From: Caulobacterales bacterium
Lineage (GTDB): Bacteria > Pseudomonadota > Alphaproteobacteria > Caulobacterales > Aquidulcibacteraceae
NCBI GenBank assembly: GCA_017303355.1
Contig: JAFLCU010000019.1
Location: 1 to 59,998, forward strand
Direction: 5' to 3'
Length of the DNA stretch: 59,998 bases
In this document: positions 15,241 to 23,004 of the stretch, piece after piece
Layout: the number at the start of each line of letters is the position of its first letter
How positions within the stretch are numbered: the stretch's first letter is position 1
Position numbers and translations under genes: made by a program
Notes under the pieces: generated by a model
Seen by the model: only the letters and a program-made list of their open reading frames with translations
What the model was told of the DNA's origin: nothing
Databases searched by the model: none

Positions 15241-16026
15241 CTACGTTTTGAGCAAACGCGGCGTCATGGAGCCGCTCTCGGTGTACGCACGGCGCCATTG
15301 CGCCAAGCTCGCGGCATCGAAAAAGAAGTTCGCGTACCGGCTGCCCAGCATGCGATCCACGTAAGCCGCCGGAAATCGTACATTCTGTCTGAACGCTCGA
15401 TGCATCGCAGCCGATGGCTTCGCGCTGGTCACGTTGGCCTGCCGCAAGCTCAAGGCTGGCGCGTCAAGAAATTCGCGCAGCGCTTCGCGCTTCGTATCAT
15501 CAGCGGCGTCGCAGCGCAGGATCAGAATGTCGTAAACGCCTGCGCGCCAGCGATGCGCGTTCATGCCGGGCGCCCACCCGCTCTCGTAAACATTGGCGCC
15601 GAGCGCTGCGTTGAATTCGTAATCGAACCAAGTGAGCGGGTCGTCCGAGTAGGGAAACTCAGGCGGATAACCGTCGATGACGGCCTGCAACGGCAATTCG
15701 TGAGCGTGCGATCGCCCCAGTATCTTATCCAAATTCTGGAAATAGTAGGAGATATTCCGGCCGATCGGCTCACGCACCAGCGTGATCACCTTCGCGGGCC
15801 GTCGCGCATGCAAGTCGCGCTGCAAATAAATCCCGCCCGGATCGCCGGTTGGCATCGGCCAACCACGCCTGCGATGCTCGCGATACACGCGCTCAATGTT
15901 CGACGGCACGAGCCGATGCACCTGATGAACTTCGTAGCGCGGCAATGGCAGGATCGACGCTTTGATCGTCGAACTGGCGACCTTGCCCATCTGATAGATG
16001 AGCACGAGTTCGCGCGCGGAACTCAT
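15241..16026 (-). CDS. sulfotransferase-like / putative capsular polysaccharide synthesis protein
   Basis: 261 residues. The opening LVLIYQMGKVASSTIKASI is the 5'-phosphosulfate-binding loop of PAPS-dependent sulfotransferases, and ITLVREPIGRNISYYFQNLD corresponds to the 3'-phosphate-binding region. Family members annotated as putative capsular polysaccharide synthesis proteins share this pattern. Acceptor unknown, possibly an extracellular glycan. The ATG overlaps the mgtE stop by four bases (ATGA), so it is co-translated with the magnesium channel, an unexpected partner. Confidence 0.8.
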   Translation of the reverse strand: MSSARELVLIYQMGKVASSTIKASILPLPRYEVHQVHRLVPSNIERVYREHRRRGWPMPTGDPGGIYLQRDLHARRPAKVITLVREPIGRNISYYFQNLDKILGRSHAHELPLQAVIDGYPPEFPYSDDPLTWFDYEFNAALGANVYESGWAPGMNAHRWRAGVYDILILRCDAADDTKREALREFLDAPALSLRQANVTSAKPSAAMHRAFRQNVRFPAAYVDRMLGSRYANFFFDAASLAQWRRAYTESGSMTPRLLKT

Positions 16027-17414
16027 CTCAGCAGGATCATCGTCGCCAAGCCGAGGAACGCTATGAAGCCGATCATGTCGGTCACGAAGGTGACGAACAC
16101 GGATGACGACACGGCCGGATCCGCGCCCAAGCGACGCAGCGTGAGCGGCACCAAAATCCCCGCAAGGCCAGCGCAGGCAAAATTGATCAGCACGGCCGCT
16201 GCAATCACCAGCGCCAGCGCGGTATTGTGAAACCAGAGCGCCACCACGGCGGCGAGCACGCAAGCGAAAATGAAGCCGTTCGAGACCGCCGTCATCACCT
16301 CGCGCACGATGTAGCGGCCAGCGTTCGATTCCGTCAGATCGCGTGAGGCGATCGCGCGCACGGCGACGGCGATGGTTTGCGTGCCGGCATTGCCGCCCAT
16401 CGACGCCACGATCGGCATCAACACAGCCAACGCCACGAGTTCGCGGATCGAGCCCTGAAACTGGCTGATCATCGCCGACGCCGCCACAGCCGTTCCCAAA
16501 TTGACGAGCAGCCACGGTGCGCGCGCGCGCACAGATTTGTACACGCTGTCCGTCTGCGCTGCTTCGCTCACGCCGGCGAGCTTCAGCAAGTCTTCCTCGC
16601 CTTCCTCGCTGATGACATCGATGATGTCATCGACAGTCATGGTGCCAGTGAGCCGCCCCGCTTCATCGACGACCGGCGCCGAGGCCAAGTGATATTTCTG
16701 GAACGTGTGCGCGACCTCTTCCTGGTCCATCTCGCGCCGGATCAGCGCCTTCAGCGGCTGCATGATCGATGAGATCGGCGTCTCGCGCGTTTCACGCATC
16801 AATTTGGAGACATGCACCGCGCCCACCGGCCGCATCGCCGGATCGACCACATAGATCTCGAAGAACACGTCCGGCAGTTCAGCGGATTCCACGCGCATGC
16901 GATCGATCACGTCGCCCACCAGCGCCCCTTCCGGCGCGGCGACATACTCGCGCTGCATGAGACGGCCAGCCGTCTCTTCCTCGAACGAGAGCGCTTCCTC
17001 GACCGCGAGACGGGTATCCTCGTCAGCCGCCGCGAGCACCTTGCTCAGCTGCTTTTCATCGATGTCGGCGGCGACCGCCGCCGCGTCGTCAGTGTCGAGT
17101 TCGCCCAGCGCCTTGCCGACATAGTCGGCCGGCAGCACCGGAAGAATTTCCTCGCGCCGCTCCCAGGAGAGTTCCGGCAGAAATTCCGCCGGCATCTCGC
17201 GGCCGATCATCTTGGCGATAGTGCGCGCCGTCTCCAGCGGCACGTGCTCCATGACGTCGGCGAGATCGGCGACGTCGAGAGTGGACAGCAAACGGCGCAG
17301 CAGCGGCGCGTCATGGTCGCCAGCCGCGCCGATCACGCGGACGATGAAATTTGCGTCTTCGGAGGGCGCGCGCCGCACGATTTCCGCGGCCGCCGTTTCG
17401 TTTTCGGTGCTCAT
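16023..17414 (-). CDS. mgtE: magnesium transporter MgtE
   Basis: 463 residues, standard length. Order: N-terminal superhelical domain (about 10-130, DVADLADVMEHVPLETAR), tandem CBS domains (about 135-260, SSIMQPLKALIRREMDQEEV and APVVDEAGRLTGTMTVDDI), then five membrane helices with the pore signature MPIVASMGGNAGTQT (about 332-346) and the C-terminal DMIGFIAFLGLA. The cytoplasmic domains sense Mg2+ and close the channel. The ATG at 17414 is chosen because it begins the N domain. It is divergent from the CsoR-type gene; no Mg2+ riboswitch structure was recognised in the short leader. Confidence 0.95.
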   Translation of the reverse strand: MSTENETAAAEIVRRAPSEDANFIVRVIGAAGDHDAPLLRRLLSTLDVADLADVMEHVPLETARTIAKMIGREMPAEFLPELSWERREEILPVLPADYVGKALGELDTDDAAAVAADIDEKQLSKVLAAADEDTRLAVEEALSFEEETAGRLMQREYVAAPEGALVGDVIDRMRVESAELPDVFFEIYVVDPAMRPVGAVHVSKLMRETRETPISSIMQPLKALIRREMDQEEVAHTFQKYHLASAPVVDEAGRLTGTMTVDDIIDVISEEGEEDLLKLAGVSEAAQTDSVYKSVRARAPWLLVNLGTAVAASAMISQFQGSIRELVALAVLMPIVASMGGNAGTQTIAVAVRAIASRDLTESNAGRYIVREVMTAVSNGFIFACVLAAVVALWFHNTALALVIAAAVLINFACAGLAGILVPLTLRRLGADPAVSSSVFVTFVTDMIGFIAFLGLATMILLR

Positions 17415-17511
17415 CGGCCGTCGCTTCGCGCTGGGAGTGGGCGTGTCGCCTCCCCCAAACGCCGCGTCGGCCCGAAGGTCAACCCATGAACGTGCAGAGC
17501 CACCCTTGCAT

Positions 17512-17528
17512 ATACCCCTATCGGGTAT
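17512..17528 (+). promoter_or_regulatory. palindromic operator, CsoR/RcnR-type
   Basis: ATACCC-CTATC-GGGTAT is a 6-bp inverted repeat around a 5-base centre with C/G tracts, the design of operators bound by CsoR/RcnR-family repressors. It lies 12 bases before the start of the CsoR-type gene, so autoregulation is likely. It is 97 bases upstream of the divergent mgtE start and could affect that gene as well. Confidence 0.65.
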
Positions 17529-17540
17529 TAGTTCAGACGC

Positions 17541-17810
17541 ATGAATGACCGTTCGCACGTCATCAACCGGCTGAAACGCATCGAGGGCCAGGTGCGCGGC
17601 ATCGCCCGCATGGTCGAGGAGGAGCGCTATTGCATCGACGTGCTGACCCAGGTGCGCGCCGCGCGCGCGGCTTTGGCGCGGGTCGAGGCGGCGCTGCTGA
17701 AGGACCACCTGCACCTTTGCATCGAAGGCGCGATCGTTTCGGGCGACGCGGGCGAGCAGCGCAAGAAGGCCGCTGAACTGATCGAATTGCTCGGCGCAAG
17801 CGAGAAATGA
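17541..17810 (+). CDS. CsoR/FrmR-family metal-sensing repressor
   Basis: 89-residue all-helical repressor (DUF156 family), standard length. Signature NRLKRIEGQVRGIARMVEEERYCIDVLTQ is intact. C31, H56 and C60 fall at the positions of the Cys-His-Cys copper ligands of CsoR, and H58 adds a second His. No copper exporter or chaperone gene follows; the next gene is an amidohydrolase 239 bases on. A Cu(I) sensor is the simplest reading, but a formaldehyde or persulfide sensor is possible since these share the Cys31 position. Confidence 0.88.
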   Translation: MNDRSHVINRLKRIEGQVRGIARMVEEERYCIDVLTQVRAARAALARVEAALLKDHLHLCIEGAIVSGDAGEQRKKAAELIELLGASEK

Positions 17811-18049
17811 AAAAGCATCGGACCCGGCGGGCGCGCTGGATTTGGGTACGGCTGAAAATCGGCTCGCGAATGTCGGATTGCGTCTGCTTGTCTGGTGCAC
17901 GAAGCTGCGCGCATTGTTCCCGTGGCGGCGCGCGGACTGCGGCGCGCTTTGCTGCACGCGCGAAGGATGCGGCCTGACGCGCCGGCAGCGATTGCATTAC
18001 ATTCCAGATCGGGTCTCACTGTTCGCACATAAGAACAGGGAGAGGCGCG

Positions 18050-19789
18050 ATGCATGATGTGGTCATCCGCAACGGCACAATCGTCGATGGGACGGGCGCG
18101 CCGCGTTTTGTTGCTGATGTCGCCATCGATGGCGACTTGATCAGCGCGATTGGGCCGAACCTGCCGCGCGGCAAGAAAGAGATCGATGCGGCCGGCAAGA
18201 TCGTCGCGCCCGGCTGGGTCGATGTGCACACGCATTATGACGGGCAAGCCACCTGGGATCAGGAAATGGCGCCCTCTTCCTGGCACGGCGTCACCACCGT
18301 CGTGATGGGCAATTGCGGCGTGGGCTTCGCGCCAGCCAAACCGGATAAGCACGATTGGCTGATCGGCCTGATGGAAGGCGTGGAGGATATTCCCGGCACG
18401 GCGCTCGCCGAGGGGCTTACGTGGAATTGGGAGAGCTTCCCGGAATATCTCGACGAACTGGAACGGCTGCCGCGCACGATCGATGTTGGCGTGCATGTGC
18501 CGCACGGCGCGGTGCGCGCGTACGTGATGGATGAGCGCGGCGCGCGCAATCTCGATCCGACCGAGCATGAGATCGCGCGCATGTCGCAGATCGTGGAAGA
18601 AGGTCTGCGCGCCGGCGCTCTGGGCTTCTCCACGTCGCGGACGATTCTGCATCGTTCGATCGATGGCGAGTTGGTGCCTGGCACCACGGCGACGAAGGAA
18701 GAGCTGATCGGCATCGGCCGCGCGATGGGGCGCGTGGGCCATGGCGTGTTCGAGATGGCGTCGGACCTGAAGCGCGATTGGAATGAGTTCGAATGGATGG
18801 GCGATCTGAGCCGCGAGACCGGCCTGCCCGTCACGTTTGCCGCGCTGCAATCGATCGCCAAGGAGCTGCCGCTCGACGAACAAATCTCGGAAATGCGCGC
18901 GCAAAACGCCAAGGGCGCCAATATCGTCGCGCAGATCGCGCTGCGCGGGAACGGCATTGTCATGGCATGGCAAGGCACGGTGCATCCGTTCCGCTTCCGC
19001 CCGGCCTGGACCGAGATCATGGACAAGCCGTGGGCCGAACAGCTCGCGCATTTGAAGGACCCGGCGTTCAAGCAGCGTATGCTCACGGAAGAGAGCGTTT
19101 TCCCGGAAAGCGATCTCGTCGGCCTGATGATGGTGATCTCTGGCGGCTGGTCGCTACAATACGAGATGGGGCCGGATTTCAATTACGAGCCAACACAAGC
19201 CGAGACGATCGCGGCGCGTGCGGCGGCGGCGGGCGTGTCGCCGGCGGAATATGCGTACGATCTGCTGATGCGGGATGAGGGACGCGGCTTCGTCTATTTC
19301 CCGATCCTGAACTACGCCGACGGGAATTTGAATTTCCTCGAAGCGTTGCAGGTCTCGGACGACACGGTGAACTCGCTATCGGACGGCGGCGCGCATTGCG
19401 GCACGATCTGCGACGCGGCCTCGCCTACTTTCATGTTGCAGCATTGGGTGCGCGATCGCGCGGGCCAACGCGTGACGCTGGAGAACGCGGTCAAGCGGCA
19501 ATGCCGCGATACCGCGCTGCTCTATGGCCTCTCCGATCGCGGGCTGATCGCGCCGGGCTATCTGGCCGACATCAACGTGATCGATTTTGACGCGATCAAA
19601 CTGGGCAAGCCGTGGCTCGCGTTCGATCTGCCGGCGGGCGGCAAGCGTTTGCTGCAAAAGGCCGAGGGCTACGTGGCGACGATCAAATCCGGCGAGATCA
19701 CCTTCCGCGACGGCGAATATCTCGGCGTGCATCCCGGCAAGCTGATCCGCGGGCCGCAGACTGCGCCAATGAAGGTAGCGGCGGAATAG
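18050..19789 (+). CDS. D-aminoacylase / N-acyl-D-amino-acid deacylase-like amidohydrolase
   Basis: 579-residue metal-dependent amidohydrolase. Evidence: MHDVVIRNGTIVDGTGAP at the N-terminal sandwich domain, the metal motif PGWVDVHTHYDGQATWD (about 55-70), VVMGNCGVGFAP with the zinc-bridging Cys, GVHVPHGAVRAYVM, and the end TYAL-like segment LADINVIDFDAIKLGKP. Family members hydrolyse N-acyl-D-amino acids or related cyclic amides; specificity cannot be inferred. ATG 18050 is preceded by GGGAGAGG. The 239 bases before it hold no convincing gene. Confidence 0.9.
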   Translation: MHDVVIRNGTIVDGTGAPRFVADVAIDGDLISAIGPNLPRGKKEIDAAGKIVAPGWVDVHTHYDGQATWDQEMAPSSWHGVTTVVMGNCGVGFAPAKPDKHDWLIGLMEGVEDIPGTALAEGLTWNWESFPEYLDELERLPRTIDVGVHVPHGAVRAYVMDERGARNLDPTEHEIARMSQIVEEGLRAGALGFSTSRTILHRSIDGELVPGTTATKEELIGIGRAMGRVGHGVFEMASDLKRDWNEFEWMGDLSRETGLPVTFAALQSIAKELPLDEQISEMRAQNAKGANIVAQIALRGNGIVMAWQGTVHPFRFRPAWTEIMDKPWAEQLAHLKDPAFKQRMLTEESVFPESDLVGLMMVISGGWSLQYEMGPDFNYEPTQAETIAARAAAAGVSPAEYAYDLLMRDEGRGFVYFPILNYADGNLNFLEALQVSDDTVNSLSDGGAHCGTICDAASPTFMLQHWVRDRAGQRVTLENAVKRQCRDTALLYGLSDRGLIAPGYLADINVIDFDAIKLGKPWLAFDLPAGGKRLLQKAEGYVATIKSGEITFRDGEYLGVHPGKLIRGPQTAPMKVAAE

Positions 19790-19804
19790 TTGGGACGCCG
19801 ATTC

Positions 19805-19825
19805 AGCCTTCGCCGCGCGAAGGCT
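19805..19825. terminator. hairpin between convergent amidohydrolase and tRNA genes
   Basis: AGCCTTCG (19805-19812) pairs perfectly with CGAAGGCT (19818-19825) around CCGCG. It starts 15 bases after the amidohydrolase stop and touches the 3' end of the leftward tRNA. No T-run, so only a candidate. Confidence 0.4.
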
Positions 19826-19909
19826 GGTGCGCTCGAGAGGACTCGAACCTCCACGATGTTACTCGCTGCCACCTCAAGGCAGTGCGTCTACCAATTCCGC
19901 CACGAGCGC
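19825..19909 (-). tRNA. tRNA-Leu (anticodon GAG)
   Basis: The minus strand folds as a class II tRNA of 85 bases including encoded CCA. Acceptor arms GCGCTCG and CGAGCGC pair; the D-loop has GGTAGACGC; the anticodon stem CTGCC/GGCAG encloses loop TTGAGGT giving anticodon GAG; a long variable arm and the T-loop GGTTCGAGTCC follow. Leucine identity is supported by the long variable arm and discriminator A. Reads CUC and CUU codons. Confidence 0.96.
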
Positions 19910-19951
19910 ATTCCAGGGGCGCGGGGTTAGCAGACCCGCCACAAACGAACA

Positions 19952-19976
19952 AGGGCCGGAGCGTCGCCCCGGCCCT
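19952..19976 (-). terminator. terminator of the secreted-protein gene at 20000-20476
   Basis: AGGGCCGG and CCGGCCCT form an 8-bp stem. On the minus strand it is followed by TTGTTCGTTTG, moderately T-rich, and it lies 23 bases beyond the stop at 20000. Confidence 0.65.
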
Positions 19977-19999
19977 CGCCATTCAGTCGAGGCTTCGCC

Positions 20000-20476
20000 C
20001 TAGCGGGTGTAGAGCTCGGAGATGTTCAACTGAGCCTCATAATTGGCCGATTGGCCGTAAGTGCCGACCCAGATGTCGTACTGGCCGGATTGCGGCGAAC
20101 CGAAGCGGAGCGACGGGTTCATGCCCTCGTTGCCGCTGTCGTCGTCACAATACCAGGAGCCGTCCGGGCCGTTGACGACCAGGGTCGTGTCAGCGCTGGA
20201 CGCAACCGAAATGATCAGCGGGAAGGAGCCAGCCGAGTAATTGACGCGGAAGTCCGGCGCGTTGGCGATATAGCCGCGGCAGGAGGGGCTAATGGCCGAA
20301 GCGTCGCGTTGACCGCCCGATTGCAGATTGACCGTGTACGGGTCTGGCGTGAATCCGGCGGTGATGTTCACGGTGCCATAAATCGGATTCAGCCCGTAAT
20401 CCTGGGCGACGGCAGAACCGGCGGCGATCATGGTCAGCGCCGCGCCTGCGGCGAAAATACGTGCGATAGGCGACAT
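20000..20476 (-). CDS. secreted protein, paralogue of the upstream gene
   Basis: 158 residues with a cleavable signal peptide ending AGSAVAQ. The mature domain starts DYGLNPIYGTVNITAGFTPDP and has Cys in SPSCRGYI and WYCDDDSGNEG; the C-terminal part (NPSLRFGSPQSGQYDIWVGTY) resembles the beta-sandwich of bacterial pre-peptidase C-terminal domains. About half the residues match the neighbouring gene at 20621-21091 in the same order. Probably a small extracytoplasmic beta-domain protein; function unknown. Confidence 0.8.
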   Translation of the reverse strand: MSPIARIFAAGAALTMIAAGSAVAQDYGLNPIYGTVNITAGFTPDPYTVNLQSGGQRDASAISPSCRGYIANAPDFRVNYSAGSFPLIISVASSADTTLVVNGPDGSWYCDDDSGNEGMNPSLRFGSPQSGQYDIWVGTYGQSANYEAQLNISELYTR

Positions 20477-20620
20477 GGTGAATTTCCCCGGTGGATGAGC
20501 GCTTCAGGCTCTGAAACGCCCTAGAACAATTGGACTATGGCGTCCCGCGCCTGAAGCATACATGAACACGTTCGTAAGAGTTCGAACACCCCCGAATGCT
20601 GGGCGCGCGCGATTACGCGG

Positions 20621-21091
20621 TTAATTGGGGCTGTTTTCGCTGACCTCGAGCCGTGCTGGCCAACCGACACCGGCCGCGCTGGCGCCCACCCAGATGTCGT
20701 ATTGCCCCGATAAGGGCTGCGCGAATACGAGCGCGGGATTGTGGCCGCCCGCGCCGTCGGCGCTGCAATGCCAGCCGCCGTCGGGGGCGTTCGCCACCAG
20801 GACCGTGTCGGCGTCGGAGATCGCCCGCAAGGCGAGCGCCAGGTCCGAGGCCGAATAGACGATGCGCAGGTCTGGCGCCTCGGAGATCAAACTCCCGCAA
20901 TTCGGGCCCAAATCCGCCGCGTGCACCGCGCCGCCCGCAATGATCTCGACAACGTAAGGATAAGGCGCTGATCCGCCTGGCAGGCGGATCGTCCCGTAGT
21001 TCGGCGATGCGGTGAAATCTTGGGCGCCCGCCAAGCCGGCCCCGAACAATGCGACCGCGAACGCCGCTATTCCAAGGCTTGCGCTATTCAA
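20621..21091 (-). CDS. secreted protein, paralogue of the downstream gene
   Basis: 156 residues, signal peptide ending AGLAGAQ, then DFTASPNYGTIRLPGGSAPYPY, GPNCGSLISEAPDLRIVYSAS, DGGWHCSADGAGGHNPALVF and SGQYDIWVGASA. These line up with the gene at 20000-20476 motif by motif, including both cysteines, so the pair arose by tandem duplication. 144 bases separate them, so the second copy may have its own promoter. Confidence 0.8.
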   Translation of the reverse strand: MNSASLGIAAFAVALFGAGLAGAQDFTASPNYGTIRLPGGSAPYPYVVEIIAGGAVHAADLGPNCGSLISEAPDLRIVYSASDLALALRAISDADTVLVANAPDGGWHCSADGAGGHNPALVFAQPLSGQYDIWVGASAAGVGWPARLEVSENSPN

Positions 21092-21159
21092 TTGGCTACC
21101 GCTCCGCCCACCACCTGATTGCTATGCCCAAGGCGCGGCCGGTCCGCCAGCGTCAGGAC

Positions 21160-21417
21160 TTAAGCAGCCGCGTTGAACTCGTGTACGTCCGCGGCCTCGG
21201 TCACCGTGATACAGAGCCGTTCGCCCTGGATGGTGATTTCGCCCCTGGCGATGGGATGGCCGTTGGCCAAAATCCAGAGCTGATCGCTTTCCTTCGTGTC
21301 CAGCGGGATCACCGCGCCCCGCCCCATGCGTAGGAGGTGCTGCATAGGCATCTGGCAGCGGCCGAGCACCACCGAGAGCTCGATATCGACACGATGAACT
21401 TGGGTTTTATCGAACAC
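21160..21417 (-). CDS. FliN/FliM C-terminal (SpoA) domain protein
   Basis: 85 residues that form a single surface-presentation/FliN domain: VHRVDIELSVVLGRCQMPMQHLLRMGRGAVIPLDT and ILANGHPIARGEITIQGERLCITVTE. FliN forms the lower ring of the flagellar switch complex. This copy lacks the N-terminal extension of ordinary FliN and no other flagellar gene is near, so it may be a free-standing accessory of the motor or have another partner. Start ATG 21417 is the first in frame before the domain. Confidence 0.85.
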   Translation of the reverse strand: MFDKTQVHRVDIELSVVLGRCQMPMQHLLRMGRGAVIPLDTKESDQLWILANGHPIARGEITIQGERLCITVTEAADVHEFNAAA

Positions 21418-21470
21418 GCGGGATTCCCATCTGATTCTGCTCTAGTCCAACCTGAAAGAGTTTCCTGGGC

Positions 21471-22154
21471 GTGAACGAAACGGGCAAACGCATCGGCTGG
21501 GCGACGTCCCAAGGCCTCGTCGGCTACGACGACGCGGTCGCGGCCATGGAAGCGCGCGCCGCCGCGATCGCGGCTGGCGAGGCTGATGAACTGGTTTGGC
21601 TCCTGGAACACCCGCCGCTCTACACCGCCGGCGTCAGCGCAAAGCCGGACGATCTGCTCGATCCAGACCGCTTCCCCGTGTTCAAAAGCGGGCGCGGCGG
21701 CCAGTTCACCTATCACGGCCCGGGCCAGCGCGTCGCCTATGTCATGCTTGATCTGCGCACGCGCGGGCGCGACGTGACGCGCTTTGTCGCCGATCTCGAA
21801 CGCTGGATCATCGGCGCGCTTGATGCGTTCAACGTGCAAGGCGAAGTGCGCGCGGGCCGCGTCGGCGTGTGGGTCGAGCGCAAAGGTCCAGGCTTGAAGC
21901 GCGAGGATAAAATCGCCGCGATCGGCGTGCGCTTGCGCAAATGGATTAGTTTTCACGGCATAGCGCTCAACGTGGAACCGAACCTCGAACATTTCGCGGG
22001 CATCACGCCATGTGGAATCAGCGCGTCTGAATTTGGCGTCACGAGCCTTGTCGATCTTGGCCTTCCGGTAACGATTCACGACGCCGACGCTGCATTGCGC
22101 GCGTCATTCGAACGTGTGTTCGGGCAAACAGAACACACCTCGCCTCCGATCTAG
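21471..22154 (+). CDS. lipB: lipoyl(octanoyl) transferase
   Basis: Transfers octanoyl from acyl carrier protein to lipoate-dependent enzymes (2-oxoacid dehydrogenases, GcvH). 227 residues, usual length. Motifs: [37 protein letters not shown] (about 74-91), the lysine region [20 protein letters not shown] and the catalytic cysteine in [16 protein letters not shown] start at 21471; no strong ribosome site, but the family N-terminus begins here. Divergent from the FliN-like gene with 53 bases between. Confidence 0.95.
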   Translation: MNETGKRIGWATSQGLVGYDDAVAAMEARAAAIAAGEADELVWLLEHPPLYTAGVSAKPDDLLDPDRFPVFKSGRGGQFTYHGPGQRVAYVMLDLRTRGRDVTRFVADLERWIIGALDAFNVQGEVRAGRVGVWVERKGPGLKREDKIAAIGVRLRKWISFHGIALNVEPNLEHFAGITPCGISASEFGVTSLVDLGLPVTIHDADAALRASFERVFGQTEHTSPPI

Positions 22155-22223
22155 TGCGCGAGTGATAATTGCGCGTGCATGCGTTGTGCGGGACGCTTAA
22201 CGCATCTCCTTGGAGACGATGCG

Positions 22224-22370
22224 ATGCAAAAGCCCGCCGACAAAACCGCCAAGCGTCTGAGCGCCGACGAATGGTACGCGCGCTATGACGGCGTGGTCGT
22301 GCCGATGCCGCAGCGCACGCCGGCGCCGAAGCCGCGCCCGCCAGCGGATCGTATCGCGGTGCGCGCGTAG
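22224..22370 (+). CDS. small hypothetical protein (48 aa)
   Basis: ATG at 22224 with GGAG nine bases upstream; product begins MQKPADKTAKRLSADEWYARYDG and ends in a Pro/Arg-rich tail. No domain. Reality is supported by the ribosome site and by a strong terminator 32 bases after the stop, which makes a short single-gene transcript likely. Confidence 0.6.
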   Translation: MQKPADKTAKRLSADEWYARYDGVVVPMPQRTPAPKPRPPADRIAVRA

Positions 22371-22402
22371 CTTCGCTTACCGACTTACCCCAAGCGACCT
22401 TC

Positions 22403-22435
22403 AAGGCGCGCTTTCACGGCGCGCCTTTTTGTTTT
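22403..22435 (+). terminator. Rho-independent terminator
   Basis: AAGGCGCGC (22403-22411) pairs with GCGCGCCTT (22419-22427) around TTTCACG and is followed by TTTTTGTTTT. One of the clearest terminators in the window; it ends the small gene at 22224-22370. Confidence 0.88.
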
Positions 22436-22555
22436 GCGCGCGAGGCCGGCGAGTCACTTTTTGGTCGCAATTTGCATCCGCCCTGCGTCCAAACCCGCAA
22501 GCGCACGCATCTGTCAGGCAATGGGGCGGCAGTCCCCGCTATGGAGATGCGTACG

Positions 22556-22954
22556 ATGGATGCCGATATCTTTGTGCCGTTTGTGTTTTTTGCCTTCTTG
22601 GGGGCGGTGATCCTGGTGCCGGTGCTGGCCAAGGAGCGCACCAAGCGCTCCGCTCATGACCTCGTTTCCCGCGCGCTTGAGCGTGGCCAGGCGCTCGATC
22701 CCGCGCTGGTGTCACAGCTGACGCAGAACATGCTCGAGGAAGGCAACCGCGCCCGCAAGAGCCTCGGCAGCGCCGTTGTTCTACTCGCTCTGGCCGGCGG
22801 TTTTGTGGCGGCGGGCTTCGTGGTCGACGGCTTCGATCCCGGCGGCGACGCCCATCGCGGCATGCTGATCCCGGCGGTCATCCTGGGCTCGGTCGGCGTC
22901 GCCTTCCTGCTGCTGTCGATCATCGACTACGCAAGCAAGCGGAAGACGGCCTGA
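22556..22954 (+). CDS. DUF6249-like small membrane protein
   Basis: 132 residues: one membrane helix at the N-terminus (FVPFVFFAFLGAVILVPVLA), a charged cytoplasmic stretch (RTKRSAHDLVSRALERGQALDPALVSQLTQ), then two further helices. The LVSRALERGQALDPALVSQL pattern resembles DUF6249 proteins, often found near sigma/anti-sigma genes, but no such gene is adjacent. ATG 22556 is preferred for its GGAG nine bases upstream; in-frame ATGs at 22541 and 22547 are alternatives. Confidence 0.7.
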   Translation: MDADIFVPFVFFAFLGAVILVPVLAKERTKRSAHDLVSRALERGQALDPALVSQLTQNMLEEGNRARKSLGSAVVLLALAGGFVAAGFVVDGFDPGGDAHRGMLIPAVILGSVGVAFLLLSIIDYASKRKTA

Positions 22955-22977
22955 CAGATCATCGCAAAGTGCTCGAA

Positions 22978-22998
22978 GCCGCCCCCATGGTGCGGCCT
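22978..22998 (+). terminator. weak candidate terminator
   Basis: GCCGC and GCGGC pair across CCCCATGGT, followed by CTCTTTACTT. Short stem, 24 bases after the preceding stop; it also sits just before the convergent lipoprotein stop. Confidence 0.4.
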
Positions 22999-23004
22999 CT
23001 TTAC

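Noticed and set aside
17842..18057. 71-codon ORF between the CsoR-type gene and the amidohydrolase
   Set aside because: It overlaps the amidohydrolase start, has no ribosome site and an Arg/Cys-rich composition typical of out-of-frame reading of GC-rich DNA.
20570..20583. LexA (SOS) box upstream of the secreted-protein gene
   Set aside because: GTTC occurs twice but with six bases between, whereas the alphaproteobacterial LexA site needs seven.
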